A stretch of 64,000 bases of DNA from Pseudomonadota bacterium. Its GTDB lineage: Bacteria; Myxococcota_A; Polyangia; GCA-2747355. The stretch lies in NCBI GenBank assembly GCA_016702545.1, contig JADJDT010000026.1, positions 1-64,000 on the forward strand. The letters are read 5' to 3'. Shown one piece after another: positions 24,937 to 32,784 of this stretch. Positions within the stretch are counted from its first letter, which is position 1. Each line of letters begins with the position of its first letter. The notes beneath the pieces were generated by a model. That model was given only the letters and a program-made list of their open reading frames with translations. It searched no databases and was not told the DNA's origin. A program made the position numbers and the translations under genes.

Positions 24937-25008
24937 GGGCGCATAACTCAGCGGAAGAGTGCCATCCTCACACGGTGGAAGTCGCAGGTTCAAATCCTGC
25001 TGCGCCCA
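24937..25008 (+). tRNA. tRNA-Val (anticodon CAC)
   Basis: A 72-nt cloverleaf folds by hand: acceptor GGGCGCA with TGCGCCC, D arm ACTC/GAGT, anticodon arm CCATC/GGTGG with loop CTCACAC (anticodon CAC at 24969-24971), T arm GCAGG/CCTGC with loop TTCAAAT, and discriminator A. CCA is not encoded. A short inverted repeat (AAGAG-N7-CTCTT, 24920-24936) lies immediately before it. Confidence 0.95.
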
Positions 25009-25029
25009 CAAGTGCCGACGTCCCAGCGC

Positions 25030-25070
25030 AATCGCTCACGGGGCCATGGATCGTCGCCCCGTGGGCGATT
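25030..25070 (+). terminator. Long hairpin just after the tRNA gene
   Basis: A 15-bp stem (25030-25044 with 25056-25070) with one G-T pair and an 11-nt loop. It has no T-tract. It may be a terminator or processing signal for the tRNA transcript, or a leader structure for the gene at 25081. Confidence 0.5.
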
Positions 25071-25080
25071 ACCCTGAGCC

Positions 25081-27069
25081 ATGGTCAACCGGTCGCTAGG
25101 GACGTCTGCTGCGGGCGGCGCCGCACCGCTGCCGTCGCTGCTCGGGCTGCTGCTCCCACCCCCTCGCGAGATCGCGCTCGAGCCCGGGTGCTGCGAGCTG
25201 GGTCCCGAGCCGATCCTCTACGCCCTCCCAGCGCAGCAGCGCCTGCTGGCGCCCGTCGCCGAGCAGGTGGCCGCGCGGCTGCGCAGCGTGGGGCTCGCGC
25301 CGCGGGTGGTCGATCTGCCGCCCGATCCCTCGGCGAGCGCGTTGCGGATCGTGCTCGCGATCGATCCGGCCGCCGCGCCGGCCGCCGAGGGCTATCGGCT
25401 CGAGCTCGCGCCGGGCCAGGTCACGCTGAGCGGCGTCGACCTGGCGGGCGTCTATCGCGGCTGCTGCACCCTGGCGCAGTGGATCGTCTTGCACCGCGAC
25501 ACCGCCGCGCCGCCTACGACCGCGTCCTCGGCCCCCCTGCGCTTGGGTTGCCTGCGCGTCAGGGATTGGCCGACCTTCGCCCACCGGGGGGTGATGCTCG
25601 ATGTCAGCCGCGATCGCGTGCCGACGATGGAGACGCTGGCCGCGCTGATCGACCTGCTCGCGAGCTGGAAGATCAACCAGCTCCAGCTCTACACCGAGCA
25701 CACCTTCGCCTATCGCGGACATGAGGTGGTCTGGCGCGAGGCGAGCCCGCTGACCCCCGACGAGATCCGCGCGCTCGACCAGCAATGCCGTGCGTGCTGG
25801 ATCGAACTCGTGCCCAACCAGAACAGCCTGGGGCACCTGCACCGCTGGTTGGTGCACGAGCCCTACCGCGCGCTGGCCGAGTGCCCCGCCGGGCTGGCTC
25901 ACCCCTTCAGCGACGAGGTCGAGCCCTTCAGCCTCTGTCCGGTCGATCCGGGCAGTCTCGCGCTGCTGGACGACCTTTACGATCAACTCCTGCCCTGCTT
26001 CACCAGCCGGATGTTCAACGTCGGTCTCGACGAGACCTTCGACCTTGGGCGGGGTCGTTCGCGCGTGGCCTGTTTTGTCGACGGTGATGCCAGCCGCGTC
26101 TACGGCGACTTTCTGCGCGCGGTCCACCAGCGGGTGACAGGGCGCGGCCGGCGGATGCAGTTCTGGGCGGATATCGTGCTGGGCAGCCCCGCCGGCGCGG
26201 CGCAGGTGCCGCGCGACGCGATCGCGCTGGCCTGGGGCTACGAGCCGGACCACCCCTTCGCCGAGCAGGCGCGCGCGCTGCGCGCCAGCGGTCTCGAGTT
26301 CTACGTCTGCCCCGGCACCGGGAGCTGGAACAGCCTGGCCGGCCGGCCGGACCATGCGCTGCGTAATCTCGCGGCCGCCGCGCGCGCCGGGGAGGCCGCC
26401 GGCGCCCTGGGCTACCTGATCACGGACTGGGGCGATCATGGGCACCTGCAGCCGCTGCCGGTGAGCTACCCGGGCCTGGCCGCCGGCGCGGCCTTGGCCT
26501 GGAACGCGGCCCTGGCCGAGGACCCACCGGCACTGGCGCTCGCGGCGTGGCTCGACCACCACGCGCTGCGCGATGGCCGCGGCGGCGCCGGCCGGGCCCT
26601 GCTCGACCTCGGCGACGCGCACCGGGCCTGCGGCGCCGACCCCAGGAACGGCACGGCCCTGTTCTATCTGCTGCGCTTTCCCGCGGCACCGCTGACGCAC
26701 CCGCGCTACCGCGGACTGAGTGCGAGTGGGCTCGTCCGCGCGTCCGAGCGGATCGACGACGCCCTCGCCCGCCTGGCCGGTGCCCAATTCGCGCGCGCGG
26801 ATGCCACGGTGCTCGGCCGCGAGTTGCGCTGGGTCGGCGAGCTGCTGCGCGTGGCCTGCGCGATCGGCGTCGCCCGCTGCGCGGATCCGACGAAGCTCGG
26901 CACGGCGGAGCTCGATCCGGCTCCCCGCCGAGCGCTGGCCCAGGCGCTGGATCCGCTGCTCGAGCAACAGCGCCCGCTGTGGCTGGCACGCAGCCGCCCC
27001 GGAGGTCTGGAGCACGCCCGCCGTTGGCTGCAGGCGCTCCAGGCCCAGCTCACCGCAGGAGGCGGGTAG
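25081..27069 (+). CDS. GH20 beta-N-acetylhexosaminidase
   Basis: 662 residues. An N-terminal GH20b-like domain (about 30-160; GYRLELAPGQVTLSGVDLAGVYRG) leads into the catalytic barrel, which begins at FAHRGVMLDVSRDRVPT. The catalytic pair is Asp317-Glu318 in FNVGLDETFDLG, as expected for substrate-assisted hydrolysis. Further substrate residues lie in WADIVLG and YVCPGTGSWNSL. There is no signal peptide, so it may act in the cytoplasm on recycled GlcNAc sugars or leave by another route. The start 10 bp after a hairpin is plain; GTG and ATG alternatives downstream would cut the domain. Confidence 0.88.
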   Translation: MVNRSLGTSAAGGAAPLPSLLGLLLPPPREIALEPGCCELGPEPILYALPAQQRLLAPVAEQVAARLRSVGLAPRVVDLPPDPSASALRIVLAIDPAAAPAAEGYRLELAPGQVTLSGVDLAGVYRGCCTLAQWIVLHRDTAAPPTTASSAPLRLGCLRVRDWPTFAHRGVMLDVSRDRVPTMETLAALIDLLASWKINQLQLYTEHTFAYRGHEVVWREASPLTPDEIRALDQQCRACWIELVPNQNSLGHLHRWLVHEPYRALAECPAGLAHPFSDEVEPFSLCPVDPGSLALLDDLYDQLLPCFTSRMFNVGLDETFDLGRGRSRVACFVDGDASRVYGDFLRAVHQRVTGRGRRMQFWADIVLGSPAGAAQVPRDAIALAWGYEPDHPFAEQARALRASGLEFYVCPGTGSWNSLAGRPDHALRNLAAAARAGEAAGALGYLITDWGDHGHLQPLPVSYPGLAAGAALAWNAALAEDPPALALAAWLDHHALRDGRGGAGRALLDLGDAHRACGADPRNGTALFYLLRFPAAPLTHPRYRGLSASGLVRASERIDDALARLAGAQFARADATVLGRELRWVGELLRVACAIGVARCADPTKLGTAELDPAPRRALAQALDPLLEQQRPLWLARSRPGGLEHARRWLQALQAQLTAGGG

Positions 27070-27127
27070 CGCGCCCAGCACCGCGATTCGCCTGGGCGGG
27101 ATCCGCCCGCGCGGGATCCGCATTTGT

Positions 27128-27157
27128 TTGTCGCGCAAGCTGCGCTTGCCGTACTAT
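27128..27157 (+). promoter_or_regulatory. Promoter with an inverted repeat in the spacer
   Basis: TTGTCG at 27128-27133, an 18-nt spacer, TACTAT at 27152-27157. The spacer contains GCAAGC-TGC-GCTTGC (27135-27149), a perfect 6-bp inverted repeat well placed for a repressor or activator. It precedes the two-component genes by about 100 nt. Confidence 0.45.
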
Positions 27158-27265
27158 CGGCGCTCATCGCCCGTACGAAGCGCCCGACAGCCCCCGGCAC
27201 GGCCTTGGCATCATCCCAGGCCGTCGTCGTCGCCTGGCTTGTGGTGGCGATTGCCGAGGGTGGCC

Positions 27266-28519
27266 ATGCCGACGGCCGACGTACTTGCCGCGCTCAGCAA
27301 CCTCGGGATCACGCCCGCGGCACGAGCGCGCATCCTGTTGGTCGACGACGAGCGCGAGAACCTCGATGTGCTCGTGGCGCTGCTCGAGGACCAATGGGAC
27401 GTCCAGGCCTGCAGCAGCGGCCCCGAGGCGCTGGCGCTGATCGAGAGCACCGGCGCGCCCGATCTGCTGATCGCGGATCAGCGCATGCCCGGCATGACCG
27501 GCATCGATTTGCTGACGCAGGTGGCCGTCAGCTGCCCGACGACGATTCGCGTCGTGCTCACGGCCTTCGGCGACCTCGAGCCGATGGTCGACGCCATCAA
27601 CCGCGGAGCCGCCTACCGCTTCTTGCTCAAGCCGACGGAGCCGGCCGAGCTGCGGATCATCGTCGCCGAGTGCCTGAGGCTACACACGACGGTGTGGGCG
27701 CTGACCCAGCTGGTGGACGCGCTGGGCGATCACCGCGCGCGGCTCGACCGGACGCTGCAGGAGCTCCACAGCAGCCAAGAACGGGCGCTGGCCGCGGAGC
27801 GCTTGACCACGGTCGGACGCACCGTCGCCGGCCTGGCCCACGACCTGCGCAATACGGCGTCGATCGTGCAGATCCTCGTCGATCTGGTCCGGCAGCAGAC
27901 GCAGCAGCCGAGCGTCTTGCAGCGGGCCGAGGCCGCCTGGTCGAGCCTGGGATCGCTGCTCGAGCTGCTCGAGCAGATCCGGGACTACGCGCAGTCCAAT
28001 GTCTCGGCCGCCCGGCGCGAGCCGACGGAGACCCACGCGCTGCTCGCGGGTACGCTGCGGCTGCTGTACCAGGAATCCGTGGCCGCGGGCCGCGAGATCG
28101 AGGTCGAGATCGATGCCGCCGCGGCCGTGCTGCACCTCGACCGCGCGCGCGTACGCCAGAGCGTGATGGCCCTGCTGCGCAATGGTTGCCGTGCGAGCGG
28201 CCCGGCCACGGCGGTGCGTCTACGGGTGCGGCCGGGTCCCGCGGGCCAGTCGCGCGAGGCCCGGATCGAGGTGCTCGACAGCGGCTGCGGCATGGATGCC
28301 GCGACGCTGGCGCGGACCCAGCGGCCCTTCTTCAGCGCCTTCGATCCGCCGGGGATCGGCCTCGGCCTCGAGATCGCGCGCCTGGCGGCCGCGGCCCACC
28401 ATGGGCGCTTCGAGCTCGAAAGCACCTGCGGCCGTGGCACCCGCGCGACGCTGGTCTTGAGCGACGCTCTGCCCGAGCCGACCGCCACGACGTCCCCGCC
28501 GGTCGAGGAGGCACCCTGA
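27266..28519 (+). CDS. Receiver-histidine kinase hybrid
   Basis: 417 residues from ATG 27266. The receiver domain spans 21-135: acidic pocket Asp27-Asp28, phospho-acceptor Asp71 in LIADQRMPGMTG, Thr99 in VVLTAFG and Lys122 in LLKPTEPAEL. A coiled linker (150-182) leads to the dimerisation helix with phospho-His192 in VAGLAHDLRNTAS. The ATPase domain has the N box ALLRNGCRAS, DSGCGMD and GIGLGLEIARLAAA. There is no membrane segment. This receiver-then-kinase order suits a cytoplasmic phosphorelay step. The last base of its stop is the first base of the next ATG (TGATG), so the two are coupled. Confidence 0.88.
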   Translation: MPTADVLAALSNLGITPAARARILLVDDERENLDVLVALLEDQWDVQACSSGPEALALIESTGAPDLLIADQRMPGMTGIDLLTQVAVSCPTTIRVVLTAFGDLEPMVDAINRGAAYRFLLKPTEPAELRIIVAECLRLHTTVWALTQLVDALGDHRARLDRTLQELHSSQERALAAERLTTVGRTVAGLAHDLRNTASIVQILVDLVRQQTQQPSVLQRAEAAWSSLGSLLELLEQIRDYAQSNVSAARREPTETHALLAGTLRLLYQESVAAGREIEVEIDAAAAVLHLDRARVRQSVMALLRNGCRASGPATAVRLRVRPGPAGQSREARIEVLDSGCGMDAATLARTQRPFFSAFDPPGIGLGLEIARLAAAAHHGRFELESTCGRGTRATLVLSDALPEPTATTSPPVEEAP

Positions 28520-29736
28520 TGATCGAGCCCACGCCCATCGTCGCCCCGCCGAGCGCCGGCGTCGCGCTGCCTGATGTGCTGGCCTATATGCGTCGCCACG
28601 CCCTGCCGCTCCGCCTGTGGGTCTCCGCCGCGCTGCAGGCGCCCTGCGAGCGCGCGCTCGGCGCGGATCTGGGCGCGCAGGCCAACATCACGGTCATCCC
28701 CACCGCCGCCGATACGACCCCGCCCGAGGGGCCCGCGGTGTTGTTGCTCGCGCTGGACGAGCTCCACGGACCGCTGCGCGAGTCGCTGCTGAGCTGGACC
28801 CACCGCGCGCTGCCCGGGCGCCCGATCATCCAGGGCGGGGCTCGCAACCGCGAGACGCTGCTCGACGCGATCAATGTCTGGCATGCCTTCCGCGTCGTGC
28901 CGAGCGACCTGGCCGCCCCGCTGCTGGCCGACACCATCTACAAGGCGCACGAGGCGCTGGCGCTGGATCTGGCGCTGGGGCGCTGCGTCGATGAGCTGCG
29001 CGGCGAGGTCGCCCGCCTCAGCGGCGCGCTGGCCGAGCTGCGGGCCACGCAGGAGCGACTGCTGCACGGGGAGCGACTGGCGGCGCTCGGACAGATGACG
29101 GGCATGCTGATGCAGCGGGTACAGCAGCACTTTACCTCGATGGCGGAGTTCACGGCGGCGTTGGCCCCGCTGCAGCAGACCCCCCAGCTGCGCGAGGTGC
29201 TCGACCACTCGGTGGAGAGCACGCACGCGATGCAGGCGCTGCTGCAGGATATGCTGGCGCTGGCCGAGAACCGCTCGGTCGAGCTCGCGTTGCGCCAGGA
29301 GCTGGTCGACGATCTCGTGCAGCGCACGGTGGCCGTCTTTCGCCGGGACCCCCTCGCGCGGTCGCGCGAGGTGGAGCTCGACTGTGGCTGCGGCGCGAGC
29401 GTGCGCGTCGACCGCCATCGCATCTTCCATGTGCTGCTCAACCTGCTGCGCAACGCCGCCCAGGCCAGCCCGCCGCGGCAGCCCCTGATCGTACGCACGG
29501 GCGCGGGGGACGACAGCGCCTGGATCGAGGTCGAGGACCACGGCTGCGGCATCGCTCCGGAGGCGCTGCAGCAGCTGTTTACGCCCTTCTTCACCACCAA
29601 GGGCCAGGATGGCACCGGCCTCGGGTTGCGCATGAGCCGCAACGCCATCGAGCGACAGGGGGGCACGCTGACCTGCCGCAGCGCGGTCGGTCGAGGATCC
29701 TGCTTCCGCATTGAGCTGCCGCGGCAGCGCGACTGA
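28519..29736 (+). CDS. Histidine-kinase-like protein lacking the phospho-histidine
   Basis: 405 residues. Residues 58-145 resemble a degenerate receiver (no Asp pair; GRPIIQGGARNRETLLDAINV, FRVVPSDLAAPLLADTIYKAH). The dimerisation helix reads LAALGQMTGMLMQRVQQHF: where kinases have His the residue is Gln199. A His at 204 is one and a half turns away. The ATPase domain is intact: N box LLNLLRNAAQAS, VEDHGCGIAPE, FFTTK and GTGLGLRMSRNAIERQGG. It shares its domain order with the preceding gene, so it looks like a diverged paralogue that may regulate or heterodimerise with it. That is inference. Confidence 0.85.
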   Translation: MIEPTPIVAPPSAGVALPDVLAYMRRHALPLRLWVSAALQAPCERALGADLGAQANITVIPTAADTTPPEGPAVLLLALDELHGPLRESLLSWTHRALPGRPIIQGGARNRETLLDAINVWHAFRVVPSDLAAPLLADTIYKAHEALALDLALGRCVDELRGEVARLSGALAELRATQERLLHGERLAALGQMTGMLMQRVQQHFTSMAEFTAALAPLQQTPQLREVLDHSVESTHAMQALLQDMLALAENRSVELALRQELVDDLVQRTVAVFRRDPLARSREVELDCGCGASVRVDRHRIFHVLLNLLRNAAQASPPRQPLIVRTGAGDDSAWIEVEDHGCGIAPEALQQLFTPFFTTKGQDGTGLGLRMSRNAIERQGGTLTCRSAVGRGSCFRIELPRQRD

Positions 29737-29773
29737 GGCGCGCCGACGCGCCCATCACAGGGGAGGACGAGCG

Positions 29774-30262
29774 ATGCGAACCATGGTGAGGCGCGGGGGA
29801 GTGCTGCTGCTGCTGACGAGCGCGCTGGTGCTGGGCCCCTTGGGCTGTTCCGACGACGACGAGACGTCGGGCCAGCGCGACGCGGCGGCACGGAGGGACG
29901 GCGGCACGGCGGCGCGGGATAGCGGCGCGCGTCGGGATAGCGGCGCTCGCCGCGACGGCAGCACCACCGCGCGCGATGGTGCCACGGCCCCCGCGGGTCA
30001 CACCGAGCTGATGCAGGGTGTCCCGCACTACCCGGGCAAGGCGGACCCCAAGACCAACTGCGTGGGCTGCCACGGCATCGATCTGCGCGGCGCCACGGCC
30101 CGCAGCTGCTACAGCTGCCACAGCAGCAGCGACCACACGCTGGAGCGCGGCACGGACAAGGTCAGACATCGCAGCGGCAGCAGCTCGACCTGCGTCACCT
30201 GCCACGGGCCGAACAACGTCGGCGGTCTGGGACCGCGCTGCAGCAGCTGCCACGGCACCTAG
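29774..30262 (+). CDS. Tetraheme c-type cytochrome lipoprotein
   Basis: 162 residues. The signal peptide ends LGPLGC (acceptor Cys25). A 50-residue Arg/Asp/Gly/Ser linker with the repeat RRDSGA follows. The mature domain has four CxxCH heme sites at 96-100, 112-116, 140-144 and 156-160, with further His residues (121, 132) as possible second ligands. It would sit on an outer or inner membrane facing the periplasm and carry electrons; partners are not obvious nearby. ATG 29774 has GGGAGG nine bases upstream. It is 37 bp after the kinase-like gene. Confidence 0.85.
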   Translation: MRTMVRRGGVLLLLTSALVLGPLGCSDDDETSGQRDAAARRDGGTAARDSGARRDSGARRDGSTTARDGATAPAGHTELMQGVPHYPGKADPKTNCVGCHGIDLRGATARSCYSCHSSSDHTLERGTDKVRHRSGSSSTCVTCHGPNNVGGLGPRCSSCHGT

Positions 30263-30306
30263 CCCCGGCACCCGCCCCACGACACCCGCTGCGAGCCCGC
30301 AGGTGG

Positions 30307-30336
30307 TTGACAGATCAGGCCTGCTTCGGCGATAAA
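30307..30336 (+). promoter_or_regulatory. Sigma-70 promoter of the TRL lipoprotein gene
   Basis: Perfect TTGACA at 30307-30312, an 18-nt spacer and GATAAA at 30331-30336 (four of six). The start would give a leader of about 50 nt before ATG 30393. Confidence 0.6.
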
Positions 30337-30392
30337 ACCGCATTCATTCGGGCTGTGGCTGTGCCTCGACCCCTTTCTCGACAGGAGCGGTG

Positions 30393-30740
30393 ATGATGAT
30401 TCACACGATCACGAAGTTCGGCGCGCTGATGGGCCTCGGTCTGGCACTTTCGCTGGCGTCCGGCTGCGCCTCGACGCCGATCAAGGGCAAGCCGATGGGC
30501 ACCGGGTCGGTGTACAGCGACGTCCAGGTCAACGACCGGACCGACGCCAACGCCGCGATGGGCACCAAGATGGGTGAGTCCTGCGCCACGGCCATCCTGG
30601 GCGTCATCTCCACCGGTGATGCCTCGGTCGCCACGGCGGCGCGGATGGCCGGGATCACCAAGATCGCGGTCGTGGACGCCTATCACAGCAACATCCTCGG
30701 CGTGATCTCGAAGTACTGCACGCGCGTGCTGGGCGAGTAA
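30393..30740 (+). CDS. TRL-family lipoprotein
   Basis: 115 residues. The signal peptide ends LSLASGC (acceptor Cys25). The mature part matches the TRL-like family (first noted beside tRNA loci): a GSVYSDVQ strand, KMGESCATAILGVISTGDAS, AARMAGITKIAVVDAYHSNILGVI and a final YCTRVLGE. These are small envelope proteins of unknown role. AGGAG at 30383-30387 favours ATG 30393; ATG 30396 is also possible. Confidence 0.82.
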   Translation: MMIHTITKFGALMGLGLALSLASGCASTPIKGKPMGTGSVYSDVQVNDRTDANAAMGTKMGESCATAILGVISTGDASVATAARMAGITKIAVVDAYHSNILGVISKYCTRVLGE

Positions 30741-30771
30741 GGCGGGCTGCGCCACTCGGCGCCCGGGGCTG

Positions 30772-31422
30772 GTGGCGCGCCCCGAACGGGCCCGCGGTCG
30801 GCTGCGCGCCGAGCTTCTCTGCCCTCCTGCTGATGATCGCGCCCTCCCTCCTCGCGCTGCGGCGATCGTCGCCGCCCTGCTGCTCGCCGGTGCGCCGGCG
30901 GCGCACGCGGCCCCGCCCCCTGGGGTCGATCGGCGTGTCGAGCGGCTCTGGCAGGGGCTGGCCGGCCCGCGCGTGGCGATCGCGGTGCGGAGCAATGTGT
31001 CCGCGACGCTGCAGCGCAGCATCGGTCGACCGCAGGCGGGCGACCGGGCGGCGGCGCACCTGATCTGCGAGACCCCCTGCCTGCTGCGTCTACCGATCGG
31101 CGACACGAGCCCCTACCGACTCGACGCCGACGGGATGCAACCGACGCCCTGGTTCGCCCTGCCGCAGGGGGACGCGACGATCGCCGGGCGGCTGGTCGGC
31201 GCGGGCTGGCGCGAGTGGCCCCCCGCGCTCACCGCGATCGGGGTCGTCACAGCGCTGCTCGGCGGCACCGGGCTGCTGCTGCACCAGACCGACGTCCTCG
31301 ACGGCGCGGGCTGGAAGGGGGCGAGCGTCGGCCTGCTGGGGCTCGCCGGGGTGTGCTTCGGCACGGCCCTCGGCCTCTGGTGGCTCGGACCGCACTCCAC
31401 CGCGACGATCACGCTCCGATGA
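30772..31422 (+). CDS. Small exported membrane protein
   Basis: Up to 216 residues; function not recognised. From GTG 30772 the first 30 residues are charged and unlike a signal, then AAAIVAALLLAGAPAAHAAPP is a good signal sequence, so the real start is unclear. A product starting at ATG 30833 in another frame would supply a better leader only if a frame break were present, which cannot be proved. The mature part is beta-like, then has two adjacent C-terminal membrane helices (LTAIGVVTALLGGTGLLL and VGLLGLAGVCFGTALGLWWL). It overlaps the next gene as ATGA. Confidence 0.6.
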   Translation: MARPERARGRLRAELLCPPADDRALPPRAAAIVAALLLAGAPAAHAAPPPGVDRRVERLWQGLAGPRVAIAVRSNVSATLQRSIGRPQAGDRAAAHLICETPCLLRLPIGDTSPYRLDADGMQPTPWFALPQGDATIAGRLVGAGWREWPPALTAIGVVTALLGGTGLLLHQTDVLDGAGWKGASVGLLGLAGVCFGTALGLWWLGPHSTATITLR

Positions 31423-31694
31423 GCAGCGGTACCCTAGCCAGCAGGCGACAGCTTCGCGAGCGACGACCCCGACGGGCTCGGCGCGCACTGGGCCTCGCCT
31501 GGGTGGTCCTGATCGCTGCGACGGCGGCTGCCGGCTGCTTCACCATTCCGCCGGACATCCGCCGCGAGTTCGAGCCCGCCGCGAGGCCGCCCCCCGTCGG
31601 CCGAAGGGCGCCCGCACCCGCAGCCTCGCCGCCGCGCGCTGGGTCGCGGCCGGCGCCACAGCCGCCTCGCGAGACGATCGATGCCCGCAGGTGA
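31419..31694 (+). CDS. Short Pro/Arg-rich lipoprotein
   Basis: 91 residues. The basic N-terminus and hydrophobic run end AATAAAGC, then a Pro/Ala/Arg-rich tail without domains. The ATG overlaps the stop of the previous gene (ATGA) and the 3' end overlaps the next gene by 14 bp, which supports a real coupled gene despite its low complexity. Confidence 0.5.
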   Translation: MSSGTLASRRQLRERRPRRARRALGLAWVVLIAATAAAGCFTIPPDIRREFEPAARPPPVGRRAPAPAASPPRAGSRPAPQPPRETIDARR

Positions 31695-32775
31695 TCACGG
31701 CCCAGAGCCCGGCAGCCGGGGGCCCTCGCGCTCACGGAGCGCGCGCGCCGGCACCACCGCTCCGGCCTGGGCCGGAAGCTCCGCGTGGCGCCGGCGTGGC
31801 GCCCGACTCGGCCGGCTGGGGCTCGGCTTGCTGGGGCTCGGCCTCGCGCTGGCGGCTGGCTGTGCCCACGGCGGCGCCGCGGGCACGCGGCTCCAGGTGC
31901 TCTGGGTCGCCCCGCCGGGTGGTCCTCACGCCGTGGCGACGCACCTCGGTCTGCCGCTGCGCACCGGACAGCTCGTGCTCTCCGAGGCCCCGGGGCCTTA
32001 TCGCCTGCTCTTCGGCCTGGGCACGCGCCATTTCTGGCGCTTCACGCACTCCGCGCTGCTCGTGCTCCAGGACGGCGAGCCCTACGTCTACGACTTCGCC
32101 GGCGAGTACAAGCCCGTCTTCGCGCGCTCACCGGCCGCCGGGATCCGGGGTGGCCTGCGCAAGACGCCGCTCTGGGACTACGTCCGGGCCCATCTCTACG
32201 TCGAGATCGTCGACCCAGCGCTCCTGCCCGGACGGCGGCAGCTGGACGCGGCGCGCGTGTCGCAGCGCCTGCGCGCCATCGAGCGGGCGCGCGTGCCCTT
32301 CGATGCGGCCTGGGATCTCACGGACCACCGCGCCTATTTCTGCACCGAGTTCCTGGCCGAGGTGCTGGGACCCGCCGGGGCGGCCATCCCTGCGCTCGAC
32401 GCTCTGACCGACAACCCGTCGCTGCGGCGCGTCCTGCATTGGTACGGCGTGCGGAGCGCTCGCACCCTGCCCGCCGGGGCCTTCTACGCCGCCGAGCGCC
32501 GGGTGGCCGCGTTCAGCGTCTGGAGCGGCCTCGCCGAGGTCGAGGCCTACTTCGCCGCCAAGGCGGAGCTGCACCGCCGCTTCACGCCCGCGCACCGCGT
32601 CGGCGACGTCTTTCGGCTGGTGGGCCATGATTTGGCCGTGCGCGCGCCGATCGAAGAATTCCTCGCGGCGGCGCGCGCGCGCTTCGCCGGGAGCCCCGGC
32701 GCCCCCGACGGCGCGGCGATCACGCGCGTGGTCGCGGCCCTGGCCCACGAGCGCTTCGGCGCGGAAGGGCTCTGA
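31681..32775 (+). CDS. YiiX/NlpC-P60-like cysteine hydrolase lipoprotein
   Basis: 364 residues. A long Arg/Pro-rich leader precedes the hydrophobic segment and lipobox LGLALAAGC, so a later start is possible. The papain-like fold of the permuted NlpC/P60 (YiiX/YebB) type is suggested by FTHSALLV with His123 and by FDAAWDLTDHRAYFCTEFLAEVL with nucleophile Cys221. Relatives cleave amide or ester bonds in cell wall or lipids. It ends 9 bp before the Ser/Thr kinase, so the two are probably co-transcribed. Confidence 0.75.
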   Translation: MPAGDHGPEPGSRGPSRSRSARAGTTAPAWAGSSAWRRRGARLGRLGLGLLGLGLALAAGCAHGGAAGTRLQVLWVAPPGGPHAVATHLGLPLRTGQLVLSEAPGPYRLLFGLGTRHFWRFTHSALLVLQDGEPYVYDFAGEYKPVFARSPAAGIRGGLRKTPLWDYVRAHLYVEIVDPALLPGRRQLDAARVSQRLRAIERARVPFDAAWDLTDHRAYFCTEFLAEVLGPAGAAIPALDALTDNPSLRRVLHWYGVRSARTLPAGAFYAAERRVAAFSVWSGLAEVEAYFAAKAELHRRFTPAHRVGDVFRLVGHDLAVRAPIEEFLAAARARFAGSPGAPDGAAITRVVAALAHERFGAEGL

Positions 32776-32784
32776 GGGCACGGC

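Noticed and set aside
23008..25011. Longer N-terminus for the DUF2723 gene starting MWAQQDLNLRL
   Set aside because: The extra 37 codons are the reverse complement of the tRNA-Val gene. ATG 24900 has a good ribosome site.
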